Assembly (NCBI RefSeq): GCF_022760965.1
Contig: NZ_JAKVIJ010000015.1
Coordinates: 12,663-76,662, forward strand
Direction of reading: 5' to 3'
Length of the DNA stretch: 64,000 nt
DNA from: Simplicispira sedimenti
Lineage (GTDB): Bacteria > Pseudomonadota > Gammaproteobacteria > Burkholderiales > Burkholderiaceae_C
In this document: positions 15,790 through 23,857 of the stretch, piece by piece
How positions within the stretch are numbered: position 1 is the stretch's first letter
Layout: each line of letters opens with the position of its first letter
The notes under the pieces: model-generated
What the model was told of the DNA's origin: nothing
What the model saw: only the letters and a program-made list of their open reading frames with translations
Databases searched by the model: none
Position numbers and translations under genes: made by a program

Positions 15790-18516
15790 TTATTCGTCGG
15801 CCAGTGCGCGGGTGACGACCTCGCGCACATCATTGCTCAGGTGTTCGCGTGCGGCCACGCGGGCGATGGCTTCACGGGCGGCGGTGCGCCAGGGTTCAGC
15901 CAGTTTCTTCCAGCGGTCCATGGCGCGGGCCAGGCGTGCTGCGACCTGCGGGTTGATGGCATCGAGCTCGATCACGCGCTCGCTCCAGAACACGTAGCCC
16001 GCTGCATCCCGGCGGTGGAAGGCGCCAGGGTTGGCGCTGCAGTAGCTGAAGATCAGGCTGCGCGCGCGGTTGGGGTTCTTGAGGCTGAAGTCCGCATGCT
16101 GCATGAGCTGGCGCACCGTGGGCAGCACGTTGCCGCCGCGGTCGGGGCTGCCGGCCTGCAGTGCAAACCACTTGTCGATGACCAGCGGTTCGTGCCTGAA
16201 GAGTGCGTGGAAGCGCTCCAGCGCCGGTGCCGCCAGCGCGTTGCCACTGCCCACCAGGGCGGCCAGGGCGTTGAAGCGGTCGGTCATGTTGCCTGCGGTC
16301 TTGAAGCGCTGGTAGGTCTTGCCGGGCCAGACCTGGTCGCCCGTGGTGCGCGCGGCCAGGCACAGCATGGACAAGGCCATGCCTGCGAGGGCGCGGCGTC
16401 CGGCAGAGACTGCGTCGGGCCGGTAGGCGCCCGTCTGCTGGTGTTGCTCGTAGGCCCACTGCCAGTCGTCCTGCAGCGCCAGGGCCAGTTGCAGGCGCAT
16501 GGCCTCGCGTACGGCGTGCACGCGCTGCGGATCGACCACATCCAGCTGCTCGGCGATGTAGGTTTCCGAGGGCAGGGTGAGCGCCAGCTCCTTGAACGCG
16601 GCATCCAGCCCAGGGTGGCGCAGCACGCCGCGCATGGCCTGAACGAAGTTGTCGGGCAGAATGTTTTGATCAATTTGGCCTTCAGCGCCCGTCAGTATTG
16701 CGCTATCAGCTATTGTTTTGATAGCAATACGCAGTGCCAGGCGTTGGCCGGCTTCCCAGCGGTTGAAGGCGTCGCTGTCGTGCGCCAGCAGGGTCAGCAG
16801 CGCGGCATCGCTGTAGTCGCAGTCCAGCACCACCGGGGCGCTAAAAGCCCGCAGCAGCGAGGGCACGGGGGCGCTGTCCACATTCACGAAGGTGAGCTGC
16901 AGGCTCTCATCGGCCAGCACCACGGTGCGCGTGGTAGTGCCGGGGGCGGCTTCGCCATCGAGTTGCAGGGGCAGGGCGCGTCCGTCCTGCGTGAGCAGGC
17001 CCAGCTCCACCGGGATGACGAAGGGCGCCTTGCTGGGCTGGCCCGGCGTGGGCGCGCAGCTTTGCGTGAGGGTGAGGGTGTAGCGGCGCTCTGCGGCGTC
17101 GTACTGGCCCGTGGCGCGCACATGCGGCGTGCCGGCCTGGCTGTACCAGCGCTTGAACTGCTCCAGCCGCTGGGCCAGCTCAGACCCAGGGTTGGCGTCT
17201 GCAATGGCCTGGGCGAAATCGTCACAGGTCACGGCCTGGCCGTCGTGGCGCTCGAAGTAGAGCTTCATGCCCCGCGCGAAACCCTCACGGCCCACCAGGT
17301 TGTGCTGCATGCGCACCACCTCGGCGCCCTTTTCGTAGATGGTGACGGTGTAGAAGTTGTTGATCTCGATGTAGCTGTCGGGCCGTACCGGGTGGGCCAT
17401 GGGGCCTGCGTCCTCGGGGAACTGCGCGGTGCGCAGCACGCGCACGTCCTCGATGCGCTTGACGGCGCGCGCCGAGGGGCTGCCCGCCAGATCCATGCTG
17501 AATTCCTGGTCACGGAAGACGGTCAGGCCTTCCTTCAGGCTGAGCTGGAACCAGTCGCGGCAGGTGACGCGGTTGCCCGTCCAGTTGTGGAAGTACTCGT
17601 GCCCCACCACGCTTTCGATGTGGGCGAAGTCGGCATCGGTGGCCGTGGCTTCGCTGGCCAGCACGTACTTGGTGTTGAAGATGTTGAGGCCTTTGTTCTC
17701 CATCGCGCCCATGTTGAAGTCGCTGGTGGCGACGATCATGAAGCGCTCCAGATCCAGAGGCAGGCCAAAGCGCGCCTCGTCCCAGGCCACGCTGGCCATG
17801 AGCGAGTTCATGGCGTGTTCGGTCTTGCCCAGGTCGCCGGGGCGCACATACACCTCCAGCAAATGCTCCTGGCCCGAACGCGAGACGATGCGCTGCTGGC
17901 GCGCTACCAGCGTGCCTGCCACCAGGGCGAACAGGTAGCAGGGCTTCTTGTGCGGATCAACCCATTTGGCGAAGTGGCGCCCGCCGTCCAGCTCGCCCTG
18001 CTCGACCAGGTTGCCGTTGGACAGCAGCACCGGGTACGCGGCCTTGTCGGCGCGCAGCAGCACGGTGAAGCTGGCCATGACGTCGGGCCGGTCCAGGAAG
18101 TAGGTGATGCGGCGGAAGCCCTCGGCCTCGCACTGCGTGAAGAAGGCGCCCTGGCTCACGTACAGGCCCGAGAGCTGGGTGTTCTTCTCGGGGGCGCAGG
18201 TGGTGAAGATCTCCAGCTCCACCGGCTCGGTGCCTTCGGGCAGGTTTTCCAGCACGAGCTGCTGGCCTTCCATCTTGAAGCTGGTGCCTGCACCACCCAC
18301 CAGCACACGGGCCAGGTTCAGGTCCTCGCCGTCCAGGCGCAGGGGCTGCGCGGGCACGGCAGCGTTGCGGCGCACGCGCATGCGGTTGAGCACGCGGGTC
18401 TTGGCCGGGTCCAGGTCGAAGGTGAGTTCCACGCTGTCGATCCACCAGGCGGGCGCCTGGTAGTCGGCACGGAAGATGGCGGCAGGGGCCGCCTGCCCGT
18501 CACGCAGGTGTGGCAT
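15790..18516 (-). CDS. pepN: Aminopeptidase N (M1 family)
   Basis: PepN is the main cytoplasmic broad-specificity aminopeptidase. The 908-aa product is slightly longer than E. coli PepN (870). It has the GAMEN exopeptidase motif (MGAMENKGLN), the zinc motif HEYFH around residue 300 with the downstream glutamate in KEGLTVFRDQEF, and the C-terminal helical domains. Codons at about 16681-16735 contain a family I repeat core with a flanking GTATTG/CAATAC inverted repeat, read as AIKTIADSAILTGAEGQ without breaking the frame. The gene lies between prfB (12 bp away) and fbp. Confidence 0.97.
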   Translation of the reverse strand: MPHLRDGQAAPAAIFRADYQAPAWWIDSVELTFDLDPAKTRVLNRMRVRRNAAVPAQPLRLDGEDLNLARVLVGGAGTSFKMEGQQLVLENLPEGTEPVELEIFTTCAPEKNTQLSGLYVSQGAFFTQCEAEGFRRITYFLDRPDVMASFTVLLRADKAAYPVLLSNGNLVEQGELDGGRHFAKWVDPHKKPCYLFALVAGTLVARQQRIVSRSGQEHLLEVYVRPGDLGKTEHAMNSLMASVAWDEARFGLPLDLERFMIVATSDFNMGAMENKGLNIFNTKYVLASEATATDADFAHIESVVGHEYFHNWTGNRVTCRDWFQLSLKEGLTVFRDQEFSMDLAGSPSARAVKRIEDVRVLRTAQFPEDAGPMAHPVRPDSYIEINNFYTVTIYEKGAEVVRMQHNLVGREGFARGMKLYFERHDGQAVTCDDFAQAIADANPGSELAQRLEQFKRWYSQAGTPHVRATGQYDAAERRYTLTLTQSCAPTPGQPSKAPFVIPVELGLLTQDGRALPLQLDGEAAPGTTTRTVVLADESLQLTFVNVDSAPVPSLLRAFSAPVVLDCDYSDAALLTLLAHDSDAFNRWEAGQRLALRIAIKTIADSAILTGAEGQIDQNILPDNFVQAMRGVLRHPGLDAAFKELALTLPSETYIAEQLDVVDPQRVHAVREAMRLQLALALQDDWQWAYEQHQQTGAYRPDAVSAGRRALAGMALSMLCLAARTTGDQVWPGKTYQRFKTAGNMTDRFNALAALVGSGNALAAPALERFHALFRHEPLVIDKWFALQAGSPDRGGNVLPTVRQLMQHADFSLKNPNRARSLIFSYCSANPGAFHRRDAAGYVFWSERVIELDAINPQVAARLARAMDRWKKLAEPWRTAAREAIARVAAREHLSNDVREVVTRALADE
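16681..16735 (+). repeat. Family I repeat inside pepN, copy R3
   Basis: The core GCTATTGTTTTGATAGC matches the family I consensus exactly in its conserved bases. It is embedded in a larger hairpin (GTATTGCGCTATCA with TGATAGCAATAC). It lies in frame in the C-terminal helical domain of PepN, in a segment where homologues are variable, and encodes AIKTIADSAIL. Confidence 0.6.
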
Positions 18517-18527
18517 GGGTTGCTTTC

Positions 18528-19632
18528 TTATACGCCTTGCTTGAGCGAGGCTTCGATGAAGGCGTCGAGGTCACCGTCCAGCACCTTTTGCGTGGCGGAA
18601 ATCTCGACGTTGGTGCGCAGATCCTTGATGCGGCTGTTGTCCAGCACGTAGCTGCGGATCTGGTGGCCCCAGCCCACGTCGGTCTTGGTGTCTTCGAGCT
18701 TTTGCTGCTCTTCCTGGCGCTTGCGCAGCTCGTAGTCGTACAGGCGGCTGCGCAGGCGTTGCCAGGCCACGTCACGGTTGCTGTGCTGGCTGCGGCCGTC
18801 CTGGCACTGCACCACGATGCCGGTGGGGATGTGCGTCAGGCGCACGGCTGAGTCGGTCTTGTTGATGTGCTGACCGCCCGCGCCCGATGCGCGGTAGGTG
18901 TCGGTGCGCACGTCGGCGGGGTTGATGTTGATCTCGATGGAGTCGTCGATCTCGGGATAGACGAACAGCGAGGCAAACGAGGTGTGGCGCCCACCCGAGC
19001 TGTCGAACGGGCTCTTGCGCACCAGGCGGTGCACGCCGGTTTCGGTGCGCAGCAGGCCGTAGGCGTACTCGCCCTCGATCTTGATGGTGGCGCTCTTGAT
19101 GCCGGCCACATCGCCGGGGGTTTCTTCTTCCACCGTGGCCTTGAAGCCCTTGCGCTCGGCGTACTTGAGGTACTGGCGCAGCAGCATGCTGGCCCAGTCG
19201 CAGGCCTCGGTGCCGCCAGCGCCGGCCTGGATGTCCACAAAGCAGTTGAGCGGGTCGGCCTCGTTGCTGAACATGCGGCGGAATTCCAGCTCCTCCACCA
19301 GCGGGCGCAGTTTCTCGGCCTCGGCTTCGATGGTCTGCAGGCCCGCGTCGTCGCCTTCTTCCTTGCTCATCTCGAACAGTTCGGCGTTGTCAGCCAGCTC
19401 GCGTGTGAGCTTGTCGAGCGTGAGCACGACGCCGTTGAGCGACTTCTGCTCCTTGCCCAGCTCCTGGGCTTTCTTGGGGTCGTTCCAGACCGAGGGGTCT
19501 TCGAGCGAGGCGTTTACCGTGCGCAGGCGTTCAAATTTGGCATCGAAGTCAAAGATACCTCCGTAACTCGGCCGTGCGCGCGGCCAAGTCCTGGAGGGTG
19601 TTGCCGATCTGGTTGATGCGTTCTGCTTCCAT
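18528..19632 (-). CDS. prfB: Peptide chain release factor 2 (programmed +1 frameshift)
   Basis: RF2 recognises UAA and UGA stop codons and triggers peptide release. The gene starts at 19632 (MEAERINQIGNTLQD) and reads 27 codons to CTT TGA; a +1 shift then continues for 340 aa, giving 367 aa, close to E. coli (365). The second part has the GGQ motif (RASGAGGQHINK), and the SPF stop-recognition tripeptide (RKSPFDSS). The autoregulatory shift site is listed separately. Without the shift the first frame stops after 27 codons. It is followed by pepN 11 bp later. Confidence 0.97.
19549..19562 (-). promoter_or_regulatory. RF2 programmed +1 frameshift site
   Basis: On the minus strand the site reads GGAGG TAT CTT TGA C. 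The GGAGG (19562-19558) acts as an internal Shine-Dalgarno element 3 nt before the slippery CTT (19554-19552), and the stop TGA is at 19551-19549. When RF2 is scarce the ribosome slips +1 at CTT and continues at GAC. E. coli has AGGGGG TAT CTT TGA C, so the layout is conserved. Confidence 0.93.
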
Positions 19633-19726
19633 GGTGTGCAATCCTGAGTGTTCTGAATAACCCGCGATTTTCTCATGCGCGGGCCGCTCCCGGGCTTGCA
19701 GTGCGCGCAGGCACGCTCTGGGTGGA

Positions 19727-19783
19727 TGATGCTATCAAAAATATAGCTGCTAGCGCCCTATCTAAGGGCGCTAGAGGCCTTTT
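19727..19783 (+). repeat. Family I repeat copy R4
   Basis: This copy reads TGATGCTATC, AAAAATATAGC, then an inverted repeat (CTAGCGCCCT at 19750-19759 with AGGGCGCTAG at 19765-19774) and GAGGCCTTTTTT. It lies between prfB and the hydrolase, next to the hydrolase stop. The stem plus T-run would be a terminator only for rightward transcription, which no gene here needs. Confidence 0.8.
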
Positions 19784-20707
19784 TTACTTGGATTGCAGAA
19801 AACCCTCGATCAATGCGGCCACGGCCTGCGGTTGGTCGTGGTGCAGCATGTGGCCTGCGTCTTCGACGCGCGCGATGCGGCAGTCGGGCACGCTTTGCAG
19901 GCGCTGGTGGTATTCCTCCAGCGTGTAGCGGCCCTTCCACCACAGGCCCAGGCTGTCGTCGCTGGCCTCGATACTGAGCGTTGGCGCGGTGATGGCGGCG
20001 TACAGCGCCAGGGCCTCTTCCAGGCGGAACAGCATGGCGTTGGTGATCTTGTGTGCGGCATCGCCCAGGATTTCCCACTGCCCCTGAGCATTGGGGCGCG
20101 CCCAGTGCCGGGCCAGCCACTGGGCCTTGTCCTGGGGCAGGCGCGGGTTGGTCTTCATCAGGCGGCGGGCCACACCGTCGGCGCTGTCGTAGGTTTTCAG
20201 GGCCATCTCGCCGCGCTGCAGGGCCTTGAGCTCGTCCATCCACTCGGCGTAGCGCTTGGGGGCCTTGGTGGGTTTGCTGGCGGGCATCCCAAAGCCCTCC
20301 AGGTTGACCAGGCGGCGCACGCGCGCGGGCCGGGCACCGGCATAGAACATGGCCACGTTGCCGCCCATGCTGTGGCCCACCAGATCGACCGGAGTGCCCG
20401 GTGCGTAATGGTCCAGCAACTGGTCCAGGTCGGCCAGGTAGTCGGGGAAGAAATAGTGGTCCGTGGGCACGGGCGGTGCCGTGAGCCCAAAGCCGCGCCA
20501 GTCGGGCGCGATGATGCGGCGGCCCTGAGCAAAGGCCTGCGAGAACGCATCGACCACGAACTGGTACGACGCCGACACGTCCATCCACCCATGCACCAGC
20601 ACCAGCGGCGGCAGGTCCGAGGTGGCAGGGCCCCACAGGCGCACGTGGTAGTTCAGTTGGCGGATGGGGACGAATTCGCTGCGCGCGGGTTGGAGTTCCT
20701 GGTACAT
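19784..20707 (-). CDS. Alpha/beta-fold hydrolase
   Basis: A 307-aa hydrolase of the epoxide hydrolase/haloperoxidase-like branch. The nucleophile elbow is VGHSMGGNVAMF (serine), preceded by the HGWMD oxyanion strand. The acidic residue is likely in SIEASDDSLG, and the catalytic histidine in EDAGHMLHHDQP. No signal peptide is present, so it is cytoplasmic. The start at 20707 (MYQELQPARSEFV) was chosen over one 21 codons upstream because it begins the conserved part. Substrate unknown. It may share a transcript with prfB, but a family I repeat lies between. Confidence 0.87.
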   Translation of the reverse strand: MYQELQPARSEFVPIRQLNYHVRLWGPATSDLPPLVLVHGWMDVSASYQFVVDAFSQAFAQGRRIIAPDWRGFGLTAPPVPTDHYFFPDYLADLDQLLDHYAPGTPVDLVGHSMGGNVAMFYAGARPARVRRLVNLEGFGMPASKPTKAPKRYAEWMDELKALQRGEMALKTYDSADGVARRLMKTNPRLPQDKAQWLARHWARPNAQGQWEILGDAAHKITNAMLFRLEEALALYAAITAPTLSIEASDDSLGLWWKGRYTLEEYHQRLQSVPDCRIARVEDAGHMLHHDQPQAVAALIEGFLQSK

Positions 20708-20837
20708 GGGGGGATTATTACCAAGCAAATGCTTTGTGTATATCTGCCTGGTCCCGGTGGGTTGTCGCACGCGTGACGCTGCAGGCGCCGCCGATGCCCC
20801 GTAAACTGGCCCGATCTCGCTCTTTGCCTACGCCCCT

Positions 20838-21899
20838 ATGAAGAATGTCTCCCTGGGCCACAGTGGCCTGAACGTTTCCCCCATCTGCCTGGGCACCATG
20901 ACCTTTGGCGAGCAGGTGGCCGAGCCGGATGCGTTTGCCATCCTCGACCGTGCTTGCGGGCGCGGCGTGAATTTCCTCGACACGGCCGAGATGTATTCCG
21001 TGCCCGCGCGTGCCGAGACGTTTGGCGCCACCGAAACCATCCTGGGCCGCTGGTTCGCGCAGCATCCCGGCCAGCGGCAGAAAGTGGTGCTGGCCACCAA
21101 GGTGGCTGGCCCCTCGCGCGGCATGCCGTGGATCCGGGAGGGCAAAGGCATGACGGCGGCCGACATCGTGGCCTCGTGCGAGGGCAGCCTGCGCCGCCTG
21201 CAAACCGATGTGATCGACCTCTACCAGATCCACTGGCCCGAGCGCCATGTGCCCGCCTTCGGCACGCGCTACTACGACCCGTCCAAGGAAACTTCGCAGA
21301 CGCCTATCCACGAGCAGCTCGACGCGCTGGCGGGCCTGGTCAAGGCGGGCAAGGTGCGCGCCATCGGCCTGTCGAACGAAACACCCTACGGCGTGCATGA
21401 ATTTGTGCGCCTGGCCGAGCAGCACGGCCTGCCGCGCGTGGCCTCGGTGCAGAACCCGTACTGCCTGCTCAACCGCACGTACGAGAACGCGCTCGATGAA
21501 ACCTGTCACCGCCTCGGCGTGTCGCTGCTGGCCTATTCGCCGCTGGCCTTCGGCCTGCTGACGGGCAAGTTCGACGCCAGCGGCACCACTGGCCCCGGTG
21601 CGCCCGAGGGCGCACGCATGGCGCGCTACGAATCGGTGCGCAAGCAGCGCTGGGGCCGGCCCGAGGCTCTGCAGGCGGCGCGCCGCTACAACCAGCTCGC
21701 GCGCGAGCACGGCCTCACGCCCACGCGCATGGCGCTGGCGTTCTGCTACACCAAGTGGCAGGTGGCCAGCACCATCATCGGCGTGACTTCGCTGGCGCAA
21801 TTGGACGAAGACCTGGACGCCTGGGGCACGCAGCTGTCGCCCGAGCTGCTGGCGCAGATTGACGCCATCCGCTGGGAGCTGGGCGACCCGGCGCTTTGA
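20838..21899 (+). CDS. tas: Aldo/keto reductase Tas-like
   Basis: A 353-aa NADPH-dependent aldo-keto reductase of the Tas subgroup. The sequence follows E. coli Tas closely: LGTMTFGEQ near the N-terminus, LDTAEMYSVPARAET, KVAGPSRGMPW and QNPYCLLNR. The catalytic tetrad is present: Asp in FLDTAEMY, Tyr in the same motif, Lys in LATKVAGPS and His in YQIHWPER. The physiological substrate is not known; the E. coli gene was found as a suppressor of tyrosine auxotrophy. It is divergent from the hydrolase. Confidence 0.9.
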   Translation: MKNVSLGHSGLNVSPICLGTMTFGEQVAEPDAFAILDRACGRGVNFLDTAEMYSVPARAETFGATETILGRWFAQHPGQRQKVVLATKVAGPSRGMPWIREGKGMTAADIVASCEGSLRRLQTDVIDLYQIHWPERHVPAFGTRYYDPSKETSQTPIHEQLDALAGLVKAGKVRAIGLSNETPYGVHEFVRLAEQHGLPRVASVQNPYCLLNRTYENALDETCHRLGVSLLAYSPLAFGLLTGKFDASGTTGPGAPEGARMARYESVRKQRWGRPEALQAARRYNQLAREHGLTPTRMALAFCYTKWQVASTIIGVTSLAQLDEDLDAWGTQLSPELLAQIDAIRWELGDPAL

Positions 21900-21919
21900 G
21901 GGTTGATGGCAAAATGGGT

Positions 21920-21968
21920 CGCAAGCGCTTATTGGTAAAGCGCGAATCGCTATCAAAACAATAGTAGA
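21920..21968 (-). repeat. Family I repeat copy R5
   Basis: On the minus strand the order is CTATTGTTTTGATAGC then CGCGCTTTACC with AATAAGCGCTT, matching the family. It ends 2 bp before the ybaK start codon, filling the tas-ybaK gap, so ybaK has no recognisable Shine-Dalgarno sequence of its own. Confidence 0.75.
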
Positions 21969-21969
21969 C

Positions 21970-22473
21970 ATGGCCAAAAAAGAAGGCAAAACCGCGCATG
22001 TGAGCGAAACCCCGGCCACGCAGATGCTCAAGGCCCACAAGGTGGCGTTCACCGGCCATCCCTACGATTACGTGGAGCACGGCGGCACGGCGGAGTCGGC
22101 GCGCCAACTTGGGCTGGACGAGCACCAGGTGGTCAAGACCCTGGTGATGCAGGACCAGGACGCCAAGCCGCTGATCGTGCTCATGCACGGCGACCGCAAG
22201 GTCTCCACCAAGAACCTGGCGCGCCAGATCGGCGCCAAGTCGGTCGAGCCATGCACGCCCGAGGTGGCCCAGCGCCACAGTGGTTACCTGGTGGGCGGCA
22301 CCTCGCCGTTCGGCACGCGGCGCGACATGCCCGTCTATATCGAGGAAAGCATCCTGCAACTGCCGCGCATTGCCATCAACGGCGGGCGCCGGGGCTACCT
22401 GGTGCAGATAGCCCCGCAGGCCTGCGTGCGCCTGCTGGGTGCCACGCCCGTGCAGTGCGCGCTGGTGGATTGA
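21970..22473 (+). CDS. ybaK: Cys-tRNA(Pro)/Cys-tRNA(Cys) deacylase YbaK
   Basis: YbaK hydrolyses mischarged Cys-tRNA(Pro), which prolyl-tRNA synthetase makes by mistake. The 167-aa product matches YbaK in length. Characteristic segments are VVKTLVMQD, LMHGDRKVSTKNLARQIGAKSVEPC, the substrate-loop GGTSPFGTRRDMPVYIEESI and the catalytic-site region INGGRRGYLVQIAP. It follows tas after a gap filled by a family I repeat, and precedes plsY. Confidence 0.94.
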   Translation: MAKKEGKTAHVSETPATQMLKAHKVAFTGHPYDYVEHGGTAESARQLGLDEHQVVKTLVMQDQDAKPLIVLMHGDRKVSTKNLARQIGAKSVEPCTPEVAQRHSGYLVGGTSPFGTRRDMPVYIEESILQLPRIAINGGRRGYLVQIAPQACVRLLGATPVQCALVD

Positions 22474-22562
22474 CCGGGCTGGGTGCCACGCCGGGCTGGC
22501 AGAATGGCGCCCGCACCGTACCGCAGCCCCGCGGCGCGTCGCTGAATTCAGGAGAGTGTTTC

Positions 22563-23252
22563 GTGTCCGTTGTCTATTCCGTACTCGCCGTGCTGGCAGC
22601 CTACCTGCTGGGTTCGCTGTCGTTTGCCGTCATCGTCTCCCGCGCCATGGGGCTGAACGATCCGCGCACCTACGGCAGCAAGAACCCTGGCGCCACCAAT
22701 GTGCTGCGCTCGGGCAGCAAGGCGGCGGCGGTGGTCACACTGCTGCTTGATGCCGTCAAGGGCTGGCTGCCTGTGGTGCTGGTGCGCTGGTTTGGCGAGC
22801 CCTGGGGGCTGGGGGACTTCACGCTGGCCCTGGTCGGTCTGGCGGCCTTCCTGGGCCACCTGTGGCCGGTGTTCTTCCGCTTCGAGGGCGGCAAGGGCGT
22901 GGCCACGGCGCTGGGCGTGCTGGTGGGCATCAGCGGCTGGCTGGGGCTGGTGCTGGGCCTGCTGTGGCTGGCCGTGGCGGCCATGTCGCGCTATTCGTCG
23001 TTGGCCTCGCTGTCGGCGGCGGTGCTGTCGCCGGTGGTGTATGTGCTGGCCTCGGGCCTGCTGTGGAATGCGGAACGCCCCGTCACCGGCGCCATCGTGG
23101 TGATGGCCGCATTGCTGGTCTGGCGCCACAAGGAGAACATCATCCGGCTCATGCAGGGCAAGGAGTCACGCCTGGGCAGCAAGGGCAAGGACAAGGGTGC
23201 ACCCGCCGTGGCCGCGGTGAAAGCGCCGCACAAGAAGCACAAGCGCCACTGA
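22563..23252 (+). CDS. plsY: Glycerol-3-phosphate acyltransferase PlsY
   Basis: PlsY transfers acyl groups from acyl-phosphate to glycerol 3-phosphate, the first step of phospholipid synthesis in the PlsX/PlsY route. The 229-aa product has at least five membrane segments. The three conserved cytoplasmic motifs are present: GSKNPGATNVLRSG, the region after LWPVFFRF with EGGKGVATALG, and WRHKENIIRL near the end. The start is GTG 22563 with AGGAGAG at 22550-22556. A Lys/His/Ala-rich C-terminal tail (about 28 residues) extends past the family end. Confidence 0.95.
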   Translation: MSVVYSVLAVLAAYLLGSLSFAVIVSRAMGLNDPRTYGSKNPGATNVLRSGSKAAAVVTLLLDAVKGWLPVVLVRWFGEPWGLGDFTLALVGLAAFLGHLWPVFFRFEGGKGVATALGVLVGISGWLGLVLGLLWLAVAAMSRYSSLASLSAAVLSPVVYVLASGLLWNAERPVTGAIVVMAALLVWRHKENIIRLMQGKESRLGSKGKDKGAPAVAAVKAPHKKHKRH

Positions 23253-23283
23253 GCCCAGGCCCTGTGGCGCTGTGCGGGCCGGG

Positions 23284-23841
23284 TTACCAGTGGCGCATGC
23301 GGCCGGTGTCGATGTGCACGAACTGCTCGCGCGGATAAAAGCCCACGCCGCCGCCGCGCAGTGAGCGCGCGGCATCGCGCAGATCGGCCAGCGGCACGCC
23401 GGGCAAGCGCACGTCGATGGCCTTGCCGTCCATGTGCAGGCTGTGCTTGGCCACGCCGCCCTCGCGCGTGCTGCGCAGCGTGGCATTGGTGCCGGGGCTG
23501 CGGTAGCCGGAAATCACCTCGAAGGGCTGTTGTGTCCCCAGCGCTTGCTGTACCCGGTGCAGCAGGTCGAAGAGCTGCGGGTCCATCGGGCCCACCTCGC
23601 CGCTGTAGTGGTCGCGCAGGAAGTGGTTGAGGCTGGCCAGCGCCGGCGTGAGAAAGGTGTCGCCCAGGGCGTACACCAGCGCAATCTGCTCGCGGGTGTG
23701 CGTATGGTCCAGCGCCAGATGGCGCGCACCGGGCAGGGCGGCCAGCGAAGGGGTGGCCAGCGGCAGGGCCGTGCCCGCCGCCAGCCACTGGGCGCAGTGG
23801 CCCAGAAAGCGGCGGCGTGGGGAGGGCTGCGGTGGGGTCAT
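23284..23841 (-). CDS. ycbK: YcbK-like M15A/DUF882 periplasmic peptidase
   Basis: A 185-aa secreted M15-type metallopeptidase (DUF882) likely acting on peptidoglycan cross-links. The N-terminus has a twin-arginine-type motif RRRFLG followed by a hydrophobic stretch and an ALPLATPSLAA cleavage region. Zinc-binding residues are in SLHMDGKAIDVRL (His, Asp) and in QFVHIDTGRM (His). The catalytic layout SGYRSPGTNATLR is preserved. It lies 16 bp after ldtD on the same strand, as in E. coli where ycbB-ycbK are adjacent. An ATG at 23841 agrees with the family start. Confidence 0.9.
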   Translation of the reverse strand: MTPPQPSPRRRFLGHCAQWLAAGTALPLATPSLAALPGARHLALDHTHTREQIALVYALGDTFLTPALASLNHFLRDHYSGEVGPMDPQLFDLLHRVQQALGTQQPFEVISGYRSPGTNATLRSTREGGVAKHSLHMDGKAIDVRLPGVPLADLRDAARSLRGGGVGFYPREQFVHIDTGRMRHW

Positions 23842-23857
23842 GGGGTCCAAGTATCGT

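Noticed and set aside
15772..18651. A 959-codon open frame on the plus strand opposite pepN and the prfB end
   Set aside because: It is the antisense shadow of a conserved, high-GC gene. The translation is rich in His, Gln and Gly and has no recognisable motif.
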